Part shown: positions 30,104 to 38,887 of the stretch, piece after piece
Layout: every line of letters starts with the position of its first letter
Position numbering within the stretch: position 1 is the stretch's first letter
DNA from: Longimicrobiales bacterium
GTDB lineage: Bacteria > Gemmatimonadota > Gemmatimonadetes > Longimicrobiales > Gaopeijiaceae
Assembly (NCBI GenBank): GCA_951813395.1
Contig: OX638356.1
Location: forward strand, 4,027,821-4,091,820
Reading direction: 5' to 3'
Length of the DNA: 64,000 nt
Translations under genes and position numbers: made by a program
The notes under the pieces: model-generated
Databases searched by the model: none
Told to the model about the DNA's origin: nothing
Seen by the model: only the letters and a program-made list of their open reading frames with translations

Positions 30104-31221
30104 CGTCCGACCACGCGCAGAAACGACTCGGCCATGAGCGAGCAACCGCGGAGGCTGGCGCCCGGTGCCCGGCCGGCCAGCTCGATCCCGCCATCGTCGG
30201 TTGTGCAGCCGAAGTCCTCGGTGAGGATGTGGCAGACGGAGCCGGCGTTCGCGAGATCGAAGTGGGACAACAGTCCGGGCTGTCCCGGCGGCAGTGGGGA
30301 AAGGGTGGCCGGGTCGAGAGCGCGGGTGCGCACCCACGGAGGAAAACGGTGCCGGCGCACGGTCGAGGAGCGCGTTGGCAGCTCGCCGTCGTAGGCCTGC
30401 GACAGGAGTTCCGTCATTCCGTACTCGTTGACGATGTCGCGTGCGCCAACGGCCAGGGCCCGTTCGACCCTTGCGTAGAGCGTGCGGCGATCCACCTCGG
30501 CGACCCGCCCCTTGAAACCGCCCGTCTCCATGATGCGGGAGCCGGGGGGCAGCGGCAGCCGTTGCGGACCCAGCGCGTCCAGGAGATGGACAAGAGCAAA
30601 GGCCGTCGTCAGGAGCAGGATCGGGACCGTTCCACGGGCAGAGTTGCGTACCGAATCCACGTCGATGCCGTGCACGGAGTCGAAGGCCCACACCGCGCCG
30701 GCAACCTCGGGTTCTTCCGCGATGAACCCCGCCATGCGGGCGAGAGACGAATCCTTTGCGACCGCGGGATCGGGGACCAGCGACACCACGCGGATCCGCT
30801 CGACGCCCCGCAAGAGGTGCCGCCGATAGTTGCCGCGCGCCGCCGCCCGGTAGAGCTCCAGGCTGGGCACATGGTGTTCTCCCCGCCCGCCCCGCCCACC
30901 GCCGGTGCCGCTTGTCCGGAACACCGCTTCCGGCGGGCCGCATGCGATCGGCACGTCGCGAAAGGCCATCACGGGAATGGGCGGGATCTCGTGCCAGGCG
31001 GCGGGATCGGCAGCCGGCGCCGAGTCCCAGAAGCGCCGCAGCATCGGGTTCGACGCCCGCTGGACGGCGTGAATTCGCAGCGCCAGGCGGTTGAAGGCAT
31101 CGTCCGCCGCCAGGTCGGCAGCGGTGATGTTCCCTGCCGGATCGGGAGCCTTCGCGGCCCCGGTGTTTTCACCGCGCCACCCGCCGAACAGCACGGCGAG
31201 TTCCCGCAATACCTCCGTCAC
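30100..31221 (-). CDS. Acyl-protein synthetase, LuxE family (adenylate-forming)
   Basis: This 373-residue protein starts at GTG 31221. It has the adenylation P-loop FRTSGTGGGRGGRG near residue 101, METGGFKGR, and NEYGMTELLSQ, the order seen in LuxE and related phenylacetate-CoA-ligase-like enzymes. LuxE activates a carboxylic acid as acyl-AMP and hands the acyl group to LuxC for reduction. The two genes overlap by 4 bases, so they form one acid reductase unit. The acid substrate is unknown. Confidence 0.88.
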   Translation of the reverse strand: MTEVLRELAVLFGGWRGENTGAAKAPDPAGNITAADLAADDAFNRLALRIHAVQRASNPMLRRFWDSAPAADPAAWHEIPPIPVMAFRDVPIACGPPEAVFRTSGTGGGRGGRGEHHVPSLELYRAAARGNYRRHLLRGVERIRVVSLVPDPAVAKDSSLARMAGFIAEEPEVAGAVWAFDSVHGIDVDSVRNSARGTVPILLLTTAFALVHLLDALGPQRLPLPPGSRIMETGGFKGRVAEVDRRTLYARVERALAVGARDIVNEYGMTELLSQAYDGELPTRSSTVRRHRFPPWVRTRALDPATLSPLPPGQPGLLSHFDLANAGSVCHILTEDFGCTTDDGGIELAGRAPGASLRGCSLMAESFLRVVGR

Positions 31222-31247
31222 GGAAGAAGTCGCGGACGCATCGCCGC

Positions 31248-32960
31248 TCAGTTGCCGGAGGGATTCCGTCCACGCGCTGCCCGGCCCTGCCCACGAACCG
31301 CGCGGCCTCCCAGTTCCCCGGTCTGTTCCCCGTCACGGATCGTGTGCACCCCCGAAACAACGACGTGCGCGACGCCATCGGGGTACTGGTGCGGATCGTC
31401 GAAGGTTGCACGGTCGCGTACGGTGTCTGGATCGAAGACGACGATGTCGGCCACGGCGCCCTCCCTCAGCACGCCGCGGTCGCGGAGGCCGAGCTTCCGC
31501 GCAGGGAGGCTCGACATCTTGTGCACGGCGCCCTCCAGGCTCATGGCTCCGCGCTCGCGCACGTAGTGGCCGAGCACCCGGGGAAAGCTGCCGTAGCCGC
31601 GCGGGTGCGGCGACGAACGCGAGAGCGGGCCGTAGGGTGCGTACGCGCCGCCGTCGGAGCACACCATGCCGAGCGGATGGGCAAGCATGCGCTCCGTATT
31701 GTCCTCGGACATGCCGAAGCCGATCATGCCCACGCTGCCGCCCGCGTCGCGCAGCAGCCGCACGGTGAGATCGTAGGGATCCTCGCCGAGCTCGGCGGCC
31801 AGCTCGCCGAGCCGCCGGCCCCGCGCGGCCGCGTTGGGGCCGCCGATGCGGGTGATCTGCACGGCATCCCACGAGCCCAGCAGGGCGATCTTGTCCCGGC
31901 AGGCGCGCTCCAGCGCCGGGGCGGTCTCCGGATCGGCGAGCCGCGCCAGGAACCGTGCCGTGCCGCCGGCCCGCGCCGGGGCGGGGAACAGGTTCGACAG
32001 GCCCGTCGCGTAGGCCACGTAGGGGTAGCGGTCGAAGTGCGCGTCCACGCCCGCCGCGCGCGCGGCCTCGATTGCCGCGAAAGCCGCGTCGGCCTTCCAG
32101 TGATTGCGCTCTCCCTGCGCCTTGAGGTGCGAGACCTGGACCGCCACGCCGGCCACCCGTCCCACGTGCAGCGCCTCCTCGAGCGCGGCCAGCAGGCGGT
32201 CATCCTCGTTGCGCATGTGCGACGCGTATGGGTAGACCGTGCCGCGCAGTTCGCCCGCGAGCGCCACCAGCTCGTCGCGCGTCGCGAAGCTGCCCGGCGT
32301 GTACTCCAGCCCGGTCGACAGTCCCACTGCGCCCCGCGCGAGCGCGCCCCGCACCAGGGCGCGCATGCGGTCGATCTCGGGAGCGGTCGCCGGGCGGTCC
32401 GCGCCGCCCACCACGAGGCCGCGGATCGTGCCGTGGCCGATCATCGACGCCACGCTCACCGCCGGGCGCTCCCGGTCGATCCGGTCCAGGAAGCCGCCGA
32501 CGTCGCGGAAGTCGATCTCCACGTCGAAGTCGCGCCGATAGCGGTCGCGCGTCGATTCGAACCCGGCGTCGCTCCAGGGCCCGATCGAGCTGCCGTCCTG
32601 TCCGACCACCTCCAGCGTGACACCCTGCCGCACCCGGCTCTCGGCGCGGGGATTGACCAGAAGCGACAGGTCCGCGTGGGAGTGGATGTCGATGAAGCCG
32701 GGCGCGACCGCCATGCCCCGGGCGTCGATCTCGACCGCGCCCGTCGCGGCAACCTCGCCGACAGCCGCGATGCGGTCGCCGTCGACGGCGATGTCCCCGG
32801 TGCGCGGGGGACCTCCCGTGCCGTCGTAGAGGGTGCCGTGACGAATCACCAGCGTCTGGCGATTGCGGGTGGCCGCAACCCAGGGCGTGGCAGGCCGTCC
32901 GAGGCCTGCCAGCCCCGCAAGCCCGACCGCACCGCCCGCCAGGAAATTGCGTCGCTTCAC
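31248..32960 (-). CDS. N-acyl-D-amino-acid deacylase family amidohydrolase with Tat signal
   Basis: The 570-residue protein starts at GTG 32960, overlapping the upstream small gene. Its Tat-type signal is KRRNFLAGGAVGLAGLAGLG. Metal-binding GFIDIHSHADL is near residue 95, with a later MVCSDGG and the C-terminal SMSGLPAR-like helix; this is the D-aminoacylase branch of the amidohydrolase superfamily. Such enzymes remove N-acyl groups from D-amino acids or hydrolyse related cyclic amides. Two relatives lie just across the divergent promoter region. The open frame runs further upstream, but the Tat signal fixes this start. Confidence 0.88.
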   Translation of the reverse strand: MKRRNFLAGGAVGLAGLAGLGRPATPWVAATRNRQTLVIRHGTLYDGTGGPPRTGDIAVDGDRIAAVGEVAATGAVEIDARGMAVAPGFIDIHSHADLSLLVNPRAESRVRQGVTLEVVGQDGSSIGPWSDAGFESTRDRYRRDFDVEIDFRDVGGFLDRIDRERPAVSVASMIGHGTIRGLVVGGADRPATAPEIDRMRALVRGALARGAVGLSTGLEYTPGSFATRDELVALAGELRGTVYPYASHMRNEDDRLLAALEEALHVGRVAGVAVQVSHLKAQGERNHWKADAAFAAIEAARAAGVDAHFDRYPYVAYATGLSNLFPAPARAGGTARFLARLADPETAPALERACRDKIALLGSWDAVQITRIGGPNAAARGRRLGELAAELGEDPYDLTVRLLRDAGGSVGMIGFGMSEDNTERMLAHPLGMVCSDGGAYAPYGPLSRSSPHPRGYGSFPRVLGHYVRERGAMSLEGAVHKMSSLPARKLGLRDRGVLREGAVADIVVFDPDTVRDRATFDDPHQYPDGVAHVVVSGVHTIRDGEQTGELGGRAVRGQGRAARGRNPSGN

Positions 32961-33244
32961 GTCCCGTCGCTCCGCATGGCCGTTCTTCCTCCAGCCCCCA
33001 ACCTGCCCGGCGCGATCCCGCCTGAACGAAGGATCTTGAGCTGCTGCCGCGCCTGTTCGCGTTTCACGAGATCGACGACCGAGGCGAGGTGATTTTCCAT
33101 TTCGGCGTAGTCGTCGCCCGGAAAGCCGTCCGCTTCGGCCTGTTCGAGGGTTTCGCGGAGCCCGCGGATCTCCCGTCGAGCCTTCTCGAGGGCCCGTTGG
33201 AGTCGGTTCAGCGCGCGGCGAATGTCGGCGTCCGGTGTCTTCAT
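32957..33244 (-). CDS. Small coiled-coil protein between vapC and the amidohydrolase
   Basis: I do not recognise this 95-residue protein. Residues 5-42 form a strongly helical, charged coiled coil (RALNRLQRALEKARREI), followed by a short acidic loop and a second helix (MENHLASVVDLVKREQA). It has no membrane segment. The start overlaps the vapC stop by 4 bases and its stop overlaps the amidohydrolase start by 4, so it is translated as part of the toxin-antitoxin operon. Confidence 0.7.
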   Translation of the reverse strand: MKTPDADIRRALNRLQRALEKARREIRGLRETLEQAEADGFPGDDYAEMENHLASVVDLVKREQARQQLKILRSGGIAPGRLGAGGRTAMRSDGT

Positions 33245-33660
33245 GGCATGTAAGGATGTGCGGACGGATCGAGCACCGCCACACCCGTGGGCTCGAAATG
33301 TCGCAGGTTGCGGGTCACGACCGTCAACCCGTGCTCCAGCGCGGTCGCGGCGATGAGCAGATCGGCGCTGCCGTGGCCGTGTTCTCCGGTCAGGCAGCCC
33401 CAGCGGCGCGCGACCGACGTGTCGACCGGCAGGATGCGTTCGGAATAGAGCCGCAAGAGGTTGTCCAGCCATGCGCCCAGCCGGTCCGCGAAGCCGGGAT
33501 TGCGCGCGCGCTCCCTTGCGATGCCTCGCTCGATCTCGCCCACCGTCACGACGCTCAGGTAGAGGTCCGCTGCGCGCTGAGCCGAGACCCAGCCGACGAT
33601 CTCGGGATTACGGTCGGGTCTGCGGAGCGCCGAAAGGACATCGGTATCGATCAGGTACAT
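33241..33660 (-). CDS. vapC: VapC-type PIN-domain ribonuclease toxin
   Basis: At 139 residues it has the usual VapC length. PIN acidic residues are at Asp5 in YLIDTDVLS, a Glu in VGEIERG, and Asp in ADLLIAATA, followed by VTRNLRHF. VapC toxins cleave specific RNAs, often tRNA or rRNA, unless held by the antitoxin. It follows the Phd-type antitoxin by 44 bases and is translationally coupled to the small coiled-coil gene downstream. Confidence 0.92.
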   Translation of the reverse strand: MYLIDTDVLSALRRPDRNPEIVGWVSAQRAADLYLSVVTVGEIERGIARERARNPGFADRLGAWLDNLLRLYSERILPVDTSVARRWGCLTGEHGHGSADLLIAATALEHGLTVVTRNLRHFEPTGVAVLDPSAHPYMP

Positions 33661-33704
33661 GCGGGCTGCTCGTGTGGGGACATCCGGAGGCCTTCCACCG
33701 GTCG

Positions 33705-33959
33705 CTACAGGTCCACCGGACGCGGCCTTGCGGTCAGGCGCCGCACTTCGGAGCCGTCTCTGGGGATGGCAAGCAACAGCTCCTGGAGCGAGGGGGCGTT
33801 CGCATCCTCCAGACGTTGCAGGCGCTCGTAGTCGGCCGTCGCCAGCACGACCACGGCCGGCTTTCCGTGCCGGGTCACGCGCTGGGGGTATCCGGCCATG
33901 GCCTCGCGGACGACGGCGCTGAAACGGTTCTTGGCATCCTGGAGCTTCCAGTCGGTCAC
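33705..33959 (-). CDS. Phd/YefM-type antitoxin
   Basis: The 84-residue protein starts at GTG 33959 after GGGAAG. The N-terminal Phd/YefM DNA-binding fold is clear (WKLQDAKNRFSAVVREA, then VTRHGKPAVVVL). The C-terminal ~25 residues would wrap the VapC toxin. It should repress its own promoter, a good candidate for which lies 40-67 bases upstream. Confidence 0.9.
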   Translation of the reverse strand: MTDWKLQDAKNRFSAVVREAMAGYPQRVTRHGKPAVVVLATADYERLQRLEDANAPSLQELLLAIPRDGSEVRRLTARPRPVDL

Positions 33960-33998
33960 GGCAGGCTTCCCGTTATGGATAGATTATTCGGCTAGATG

Positions 33999-34026
33999 AA
34001 TTTACTGGCCAGATTGGCAATGTCAA
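33999..34026 (-). promoter_or_regulatory. Sigma-70-type promoter of the phd-vapC operon
   Basis: Reading leftward, a perfect -35 box TTGACA (34026-34021) is separated by 16 bases from TAAATT (34004-33999). This places the transcript start about 33 bases before the antitoxin start. Two ATCTA words in the short leader may be part of an antitoxin operator. Confidence 0.55.
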
Positions 34027-34232
34027 GAGGAAACCCCGGTCTTCCCCCGACTCGGCGCTCACGAGCGACTACCGCATCTTCGTCACGCCGAGCCACGAGC
34101 CCACCGGCAGAGCGCACGAGTTGCGATGCCATTGGCCCGGAAGTACCTCTTTGGTAGTCTGTAGCGCAGCCGCCCGGACCGGGGCTGCGTCTGCCGGGAC
34201 GCCAGTGACCAGGGCCATGGAGGAATTGCTCG

Positions 34233-35744
34233 TTGAACGCTTCAAGACACATCAGGGGCCGCATGGCGGCCGTGGTGGCCGCCGCTGCTGCCGCCCTCGT
34301 CCTGCCCACCCAGACCGCCGCGCAGGAACGCTACGACATCGTGCTCGCGGGCGGGCGCGTCATGGACCCGGAGACGGGGCTCGACGCGGTGCGAAACGTG
34401 GGCATCAACGGCTCCACGATCGCTGCCGTCTCGGAGGAGGCGCTCGACGGCGAGGTGGTGGTGGACGTCGCCGGAATGGTGGTTTCGCCCGGGTTCATCG
34501 ATCTCCACGCGCACGGCCAGACCAACCGCGCGAACGAGTTCCAGGCGCGGGACGGTGTCACGACGGCGCTCGAACTGGAGAGCGGGGTGGGCAAGCCCGC
34601 GGCCTTCCTGGCCGAGCGCGGCAAGGGGGCCATCCTGAACTACGGCGCCACCGTGTCGCACATGTCGGTCCGCACGCTGGCGATGCCGGACAGGATCGAG
34701 GCTGTGCACCGGGCGCTCATGTCGGTGGAGAGCGACGCGGAGGGCGGCCTGCGGGAGCTGGGGTCCGTCGCCTCGGCGGCCCGGTACGACCCGGTTTCGC
34801 CCGACGACTACCCCGCGCTGCGGGACGCTCTCGCGCAGGGGCTCGCCGAAGGGGCACTCGGGATCGGCATGGCGCACCAGTACTACCCGGGCGCTTCGCT
34901 CGAAGAGATCCTGGAGGTCTTCCGGTTCGCGTCGGAAGCGAATACGACGATCTACACGCACGTGCGCGACATGGCGATCAGCGCCATGCAGGAGGTGATC
35001 GCCAACGCGGTCGCGACGGGCGCCTCGCTTCATATCGTCCACATGAACAGCTCCAGCCTCTGGAACGTGTCGCCGGTGCTGGAGCTGATCGGGGGCGTGC
35101 AGAGCCGGGGCTTCGACGTCACGACCGAGGTCTACCCCTACACCGGGGCATCCACCGGCCTGGGGTCGGCGATCTTCGACCCGGGCTGGCAGGAGAAGCT
35201 GCGGATCGCGTACGGCGACCTGCAGTGGCAGGACACGGGTGAGCGGCTGACCGAAGAGACGTTCAACAGCTACAGGGCGAGCGGCGGCACGGTCATCATC
35301 CACATGATGCAGGAGGAGTGGATCCGTGAGGCGCTGGCGCGCGACTTCGTGATGGTCGCGTCCGACGGCATGCCCTATGCGCCCGGCGCGCATCCGCGCA
35401 GCGCCGGCACCTTCTCCCGCTTCCTGGGGCGCTACGTGCGCGACGAGGGGCTCATGCCGCTGATGGACGGCCTCGCCAGGATCACGATCATGCCGGCGAA
35501 GCGGCTGGAGGGGATGACGGATCAGGCGTCCGCGATGGGACGTCTGCAGGCGGGCGCGACGGCGGACATTACGGTGTTCGACCCGGAGACGATTATCGAC
35601 ACCGCGACCTTCGAGGACAACCTGTCCTACTCGGAGGGGGTCGCTCACGTGCTGGTGAATGGGGAATTCGTGGTGCGCGACGGCGAGAACGTCCCGGACG
35701 CGATGCCCGGGACGGCGATCGTCGGAAGGAAGGCGGGCGAATGA
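34233..35744 (+). CDS. Secreted D-aminoacylase-type amidohydrolase (first of a tandem pair)
   Basis: The 503-residue protein starts at TTG 34233, nine bases after GGAGG. A Sec signal (MAAVVAAAAAALVLPTQTAAQ) is cleaved after AxA. The metal site GFIDLHAHGQ is near residue 90, and MVASDGMPYAPGAHPRS in the C-terminal half is the conserved Asp region. The reaction is probably hydrolysis of N-acyl-D-amino acids or peptidoglycan-derived amides; the exact substrate is unknown. Its stop overlaps the next gene by 4 bases. Confidence 0.88.
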   Translation: MNASRHIRGRMAAVVAAAAAALVLPTQTAAQERYDIVLAGGRVMDPETGLDAVRNVGINGSTIAAVSEEALDGEVVVDVAGMVVSPGFIDLHAHGQTNRANEFQARDGVTTALELESGVGKPAAFLAERGKGAILNYGATVSHMSVRTLAMPDRIEAVHRALMSVESDAEGGLRELGSVASAARYDPVSPDDYPALRDALAQGLAEGALGIGMAHQYYPGASLEEILEVFRFASEANTTIYTHVRDMAISAMQEVIANAVATGASLHIVHMNSSSLWNVSPVLELIGGVQSRGFDVTTEVYPYTGASTGLGSAIFDPGWQEKLRIAYGDLQWQDTGERLTEETFNSYRASGGTVIIHMMQEEWIREALARDFVMVASDGMPYAPGAHPRSAGTFSRFLGRYVRDEGLMPLMDGLARITIMPAKRLEGMTDQASAMGRLQAGATADITVFDPETIIDTATFEDNLSYSEGVAHVLVNGEFVVRDGENVPDAMPGTAIVGRKAGE

Positions 35745-37513
35745 ACACGCCGCAACCGAACCGTCAGTCTCCTGCTGCGGTCCCCCTGATCGTTGCGACC
35801 GCGCTGGCCGTCGCGACCGCGGCAGGCGCCGCACCGGTCGCCGGACAGGACTACGACGTCATCATTCGCGGCGGACGCGTGATCGACGGCACCGGCAACG
35901 ACTGGTTCCGTGCCGATATCGCCATCGATGGGGACCGGATCGTGCGCATCGGGCGCCTGCCAAACGCCACCGCCACCCGCGAAATCGACGCGACCGGTCT
36001 GTACGTCAGCCCGGGATTCATCGACCTGCACTCGCACTCGGACGGGGCGATGACCTCCGAGCACATCGAGGCCCGCCGGGCGAGGAGCCTCAACAGCCAG
36101 GGGCTCACCACCGTGATCGGCGGGCCGGACGGGCGCAATACGGCGTGGCCGCTGTCGGCGGAGATCGCCGCCCTGGAGGACCAGGGCCATGCCATGAACT
36201 TCGTGCCGATGGTGGGCCACAGCACGGTGCGTTTCCAGGTGATGGGGAACGACTACGAACGCCCCGCCACGGCTCGCGAGGTCGTGCGCATGCAGGAACT
36301 GGTGCGGCAGGGGATGGAAGCCGGAGCATGGGGGCTCGGCGCCGGGATCGAGTACAGACCCGCCCGTTTCAGCGATCCGGAAGAGGTGGTCGCGCTGGCC
36401 GCCGCGGTTGCGCCCTATGACGGGTTCTACATCGCGCACCAGCGCAGCGAGGCCACCATGCCGCTCTGGCAGCTGCCCAGCAACGTCAACGACTGGCCGG
36501 TCGACGGGCTGCAGGGTCTCCAGGAGACGATCAACATCGCGCGGGAGACCGGGATCCGCGTGGTGGCGAGTCATCACAAGGCGCGGGGGCGCTCCAGCTT
36601 CGGCCGTTCGGGTCACGACACGCTCGTGGTGAACGCGGCGCGCGCCGAGGGGCTCGAGGTGTACCTGGACGTCTACCCGTACGAGACCTTCGGCGGCGGC
36701 GCCCGCCCGATGATCCCGCGCTGGAGCCTGGTGGCCGACGGCGTGGACACGAGTGGCGGCAGGGACAGTCCGGTGTACCAGCGCGAGGGGATGTTCGACA
36801 ACGCACGGGCGCACCTGACGCGGCGGTGGAACGACCCCGGGACCCGGGCGCGCATCGCGCGCGACATTGCGTGGATCGTGGACCACAACGGCGGCGAGGA
36901 CCGGGTGGTGGTGGTGGACTATCCCGATGCCGCGTTCGTCGGGAAGACGCTCACCGAGCTGGCGGACGAGATGGGCGTGACCTTCCAGGAAGTCGTGGTC
37001 CACATGGCCCTCAACGGGTACCCGGACGTGCTCGGCGGGGCCTGGACCCGGGGATACGGCATTCACGATGTCGACGTCGTCAACTACTACAAACAGGAGT
37101 ACACGGCGACAGCCTCCGACGCCGGCGTGAGCGGGGTCGAGGGTGTGCCGCAGTTCGCGTCGCGGCCCGGGGCGCATCCGCGGCATTTCGGAGCGTTCAC
37201 GCGCAAGATCGCGCACTACGTCAAGGACCTGAAGGCGATCTCGCTGCCGTTTGCGATCCGTTCGATGAGCGGTCTGCCGGCGCGGATTATCGGGCTGGAG
37301 GACCGCGGTCTGCTGCGCGAGGGGTTCAAGGCGGACGTGGTGATCTTCGACTACGAGCGGCTGCGGGACCGCGCGACCGTGCTGGAACCCGACCTGTACA
37401 GCGATGGCGTGGACTACGTGATGGTCAACGGCGTGCTCACGATCGACAACGGCGAGTTCACCGATGCGCTGCCCGGCGAGGTGGTGCTGCGGGGTGGACG
37501 GCCGGTTAGCTGA
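35741..37513 (+). CDS. Secreted D-aminoacylase-type amidohydrolase (second of a tandem pair)
   Basis: This 590-residue relative of the preceding protein has its own Sec signal (ending AAPVAGQ). GFIDLHSHSDG is near residue 95, and the C-terminal RSMSGLPARIIGLEDRGLL segment is diagnostic of this family. The region equivalent to the catalytic-Asp loop reads ATASDAGVSG and is followed by a family-like GAHPRHFG. It is larger than the usual 480-530 residues because of central insertions. It is co-translated with its neighbour. Confidence 0.88.
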   Translation: MNTPQPNRQSPAAVPLIVATALAVATAAGAAPVAGQDYDVIIRGGRVIDGTGNDWFRADIAIDGDRIVRIGRLPNATATREIDATGLYVSPGFIDLHSHSDGAMTSEHIEARRARSLNSQGLTTVIGGPDGRNTAWPLSAEIAALEDQGHAMNFVPMVGHSTVRFQVMGNDYERPATAREVVRMQELVRQGMEAGAWGLGAGIEYRPARFSDPEEVVALAAAVAPYDGFYIAHQRSEATMPLWQLPSNVNDWPVDGLQGLQETINIARETGIRVVASHHKARGRSSFGRSGHDTLVVNAARAEGLEVYLDVYPYETFGGGARPMIPRWSLVADGVDTSGGRDSPVYQREGMFDNARAHLTRRWNDPGTRARIARDIAWIVDHNGGEDRVVVVDYPDAAFVGKTLTELADEMGVTFQEVVVHMALNGYPDVLGGAWTRGYGIHDVDVVNYYKQEYTATASDAGVSGVEGVPQFASRPGAHPRHFGAFTRKIAHYVKDLKAISLPFAIRSMSGLPARIIGLEDRGLLREGFKADVVIFDYERLRDRATVLEPDLYSDGVDYVMVNGVLTIDNGEFTDALPGEVVLRGGRPVS

Positions 37514-37514
37514 G

Positions 37515-38534
37515 GTGACGGCGGAGGCGGATCCGCTCGACGTCGTCATTGTCGGGGCCGGGCCGTGCGGGCTGGCGGCGGCAGTGGCGGTGCAGGAAGC
37601 GGGGCTGACATATGTGGTCCTCGACCGCGGGTGCATCACCGAGTCGCTGACCCACTACCCGTATTACATGACGTTTTTCTCGACGGCCGAGCGGCTGGAG
37701 ATCGGCGTGGTGCCCTTCACGATTCCCGAGCCCAAGCCGACGCGGCGGGAGGCGCTGGCATACTATCGGCATGTGGTGGCGCATCATGGGTTGAAGGTGC
37801 GGCAGTATGAGGAGGTGACGGAGGTTGTCCGCCCGGACGAGGGGCGCTCCGGCTTTGTCGTCCATACGCGCGGTCGCGACGGGCACGAAGGTCGGCTGGC
37901 CTGCCGGGCCGTCGTCATCGCCACCGGCGGCTTCGGCGAGCCCAACCGGCTGGAACTGGAGGGCGGGGACCCGGACGGGCGCGTCATCCACTACTACAAG
38001 GATCCCTACCCCTTCTTCGACCAGGACGTGACGGTGGTCGGTGGCGGCAATTCGGCGGCGGAAGTGGCGCTGGAGCTGTTCCGCAACGGGGTGCGGGTGC
38101 GGATGGCGCACTTCCTGGACGTGTTCGACCGGGGCGTGAAACCGTGGGTGCGGCCCGACATCGACAACCGGATCTCGAGCGGCGAGATCCCGATGCACTG
38201 GGGGTCGCGGGTGGCACGGCTCGGGTCCGGGACGGCGACGATCGTTCGCGGCGAGGGCCGCGAGGCGACCGAGGTGGCGTGCGACTGGGTGCTGGCGATG
38301 ACCGGGTGGCGACCGGATCGTGCCCTGCTGCACGGCCTTGGCGTCGAGACGGACCCCGTGACCGGCATTCCCGCCCACGACCCGGAGACGATGGAGACGA
38401 ATGTGGCCGGCGTGTATATCGCGGGCGTGATCGCGGCGGGTTTCAACGCGAACAAGATCTTCATCGAAAACGGGCGGGAACACGGGGGGCTGATCGCGGG
38501 ACATCTGGCTGGGCGGGCGGAACCAGGTGGGTAG
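37515..38534 (+). CDS. YpdA-like FAD/NAD(P)-dependent thiol-disulfide oxidoreductase
   Basis: This 339-residue flavoprotein has an FAD Rossmann motif VVIVGAGPCGLAAAV at the N-terminus, an NAD(P) motif VTVVGGGNSAAEVAL in the middle, and a C-terminal GVYIAGVIAAG. YpdA/Bdr proteins reduce bacillithiol disulfide in Firmicutes; whether this organism makes bacillithiol is unknown. GTG 37515, just after the upstream stop, gives the best N-terminus; GTG 37494 is an alternative. No CxxC redox pair is seen, as in YpdA. Confidence 0.83.
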   Translation: MTAEADPLDVVIVGAGPCGLAAAVAVQEAGLTYVVLDRGCITESLTHYPYYMTFFSTAERLEIGVVPFTIPEPKPTRREALAYYRHVVAHHGLKVRQYEEVTEVVRPDEGRSGFVVHTRGRDGHEGRLACRAVVIATGGFGEPNRLELEGGDPDGRVIHYYKDPYPFFDQDVTVVGGGNSAAEVALELFRNGVRVRMAHFLDVFDRGVKPWVRPDIDNRISSGEIPMHWGSRVARLGSGTATIVRGEGREATEVACDWVLAMTGWRPDRALLHGLGVETDPVTGIPAHDPETMETNVAGVYIAGVIAAGFNANKIFIENGREHGGLIAGHLAGRAEPGG

Positions 38535-38647
38535 TTCTGAAACCGTTTTGGGCGGACTGGTTGACTCCCTGCGTACACTGGTAGTACCATTACGTGGCAT
38601 ACTGTCTTACCTACTCGCGTAATACCACCGCCGAAGAGCCACCACGA

Positions 38648-38887
38648 ATGACACCCGTATCGTTGAAGATGCCGAGGCGCCTCGCAGTTGAAGTCTCCGA
38701 GGCCGCGCGTCGTCGCGGAGTCAGCAGATCCGCCCTGATTCGCGAGGCTCTCGAAGCCTTTCTGACCACGGAGAGACAGACGCAGCCGGAATCGGCACTC
38801 TCACTGGCGCTTGATCTCGTCGGGGGCTTCCCCGGGCCGGAGGACCTGTCGGTCAATCCGGAGTACATGCGCGGCTTCGGTCAGTGA
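38648..38887 (+). CDS. CopG-type ribbon-helix-helix antitoxin
   Basis: The 79-residue protein has an N-terminal ribbon-helix-helix domain (VSLKMPRRLAVEVSEAARRRGVSR in two short pieces, then ALIREALEAFL). Its acidic C-terminal tail would bind the toxin. I start it at ATG 38648; the frame is open 54 bases further upstream. It overlaps the PIN toxin start by 4 bases and should autoregulate the pair. Confidence 0.85.
   Translation: MTPVSLKMPRRLAVEVSEAARRRGVSRSALIREALEAFLTTERQTQPESALSLALDLVGGFPGPEDLSVNPEYMRGFGQ

Noticed and set aside
30104..30943. N-terminal extension of LuxC to a 738-residue protein
   Set aside because: The extension lies wholly inside luxE in another frame and has no protein-like features; the overlapping ATG at 30103 fits LuxC length.
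28727..31221. Bioluminescence locus
   Set aside because: Only LuxC- and LuxE-type enzymes are present; luciferase and the LuxD thioesterase are missing.
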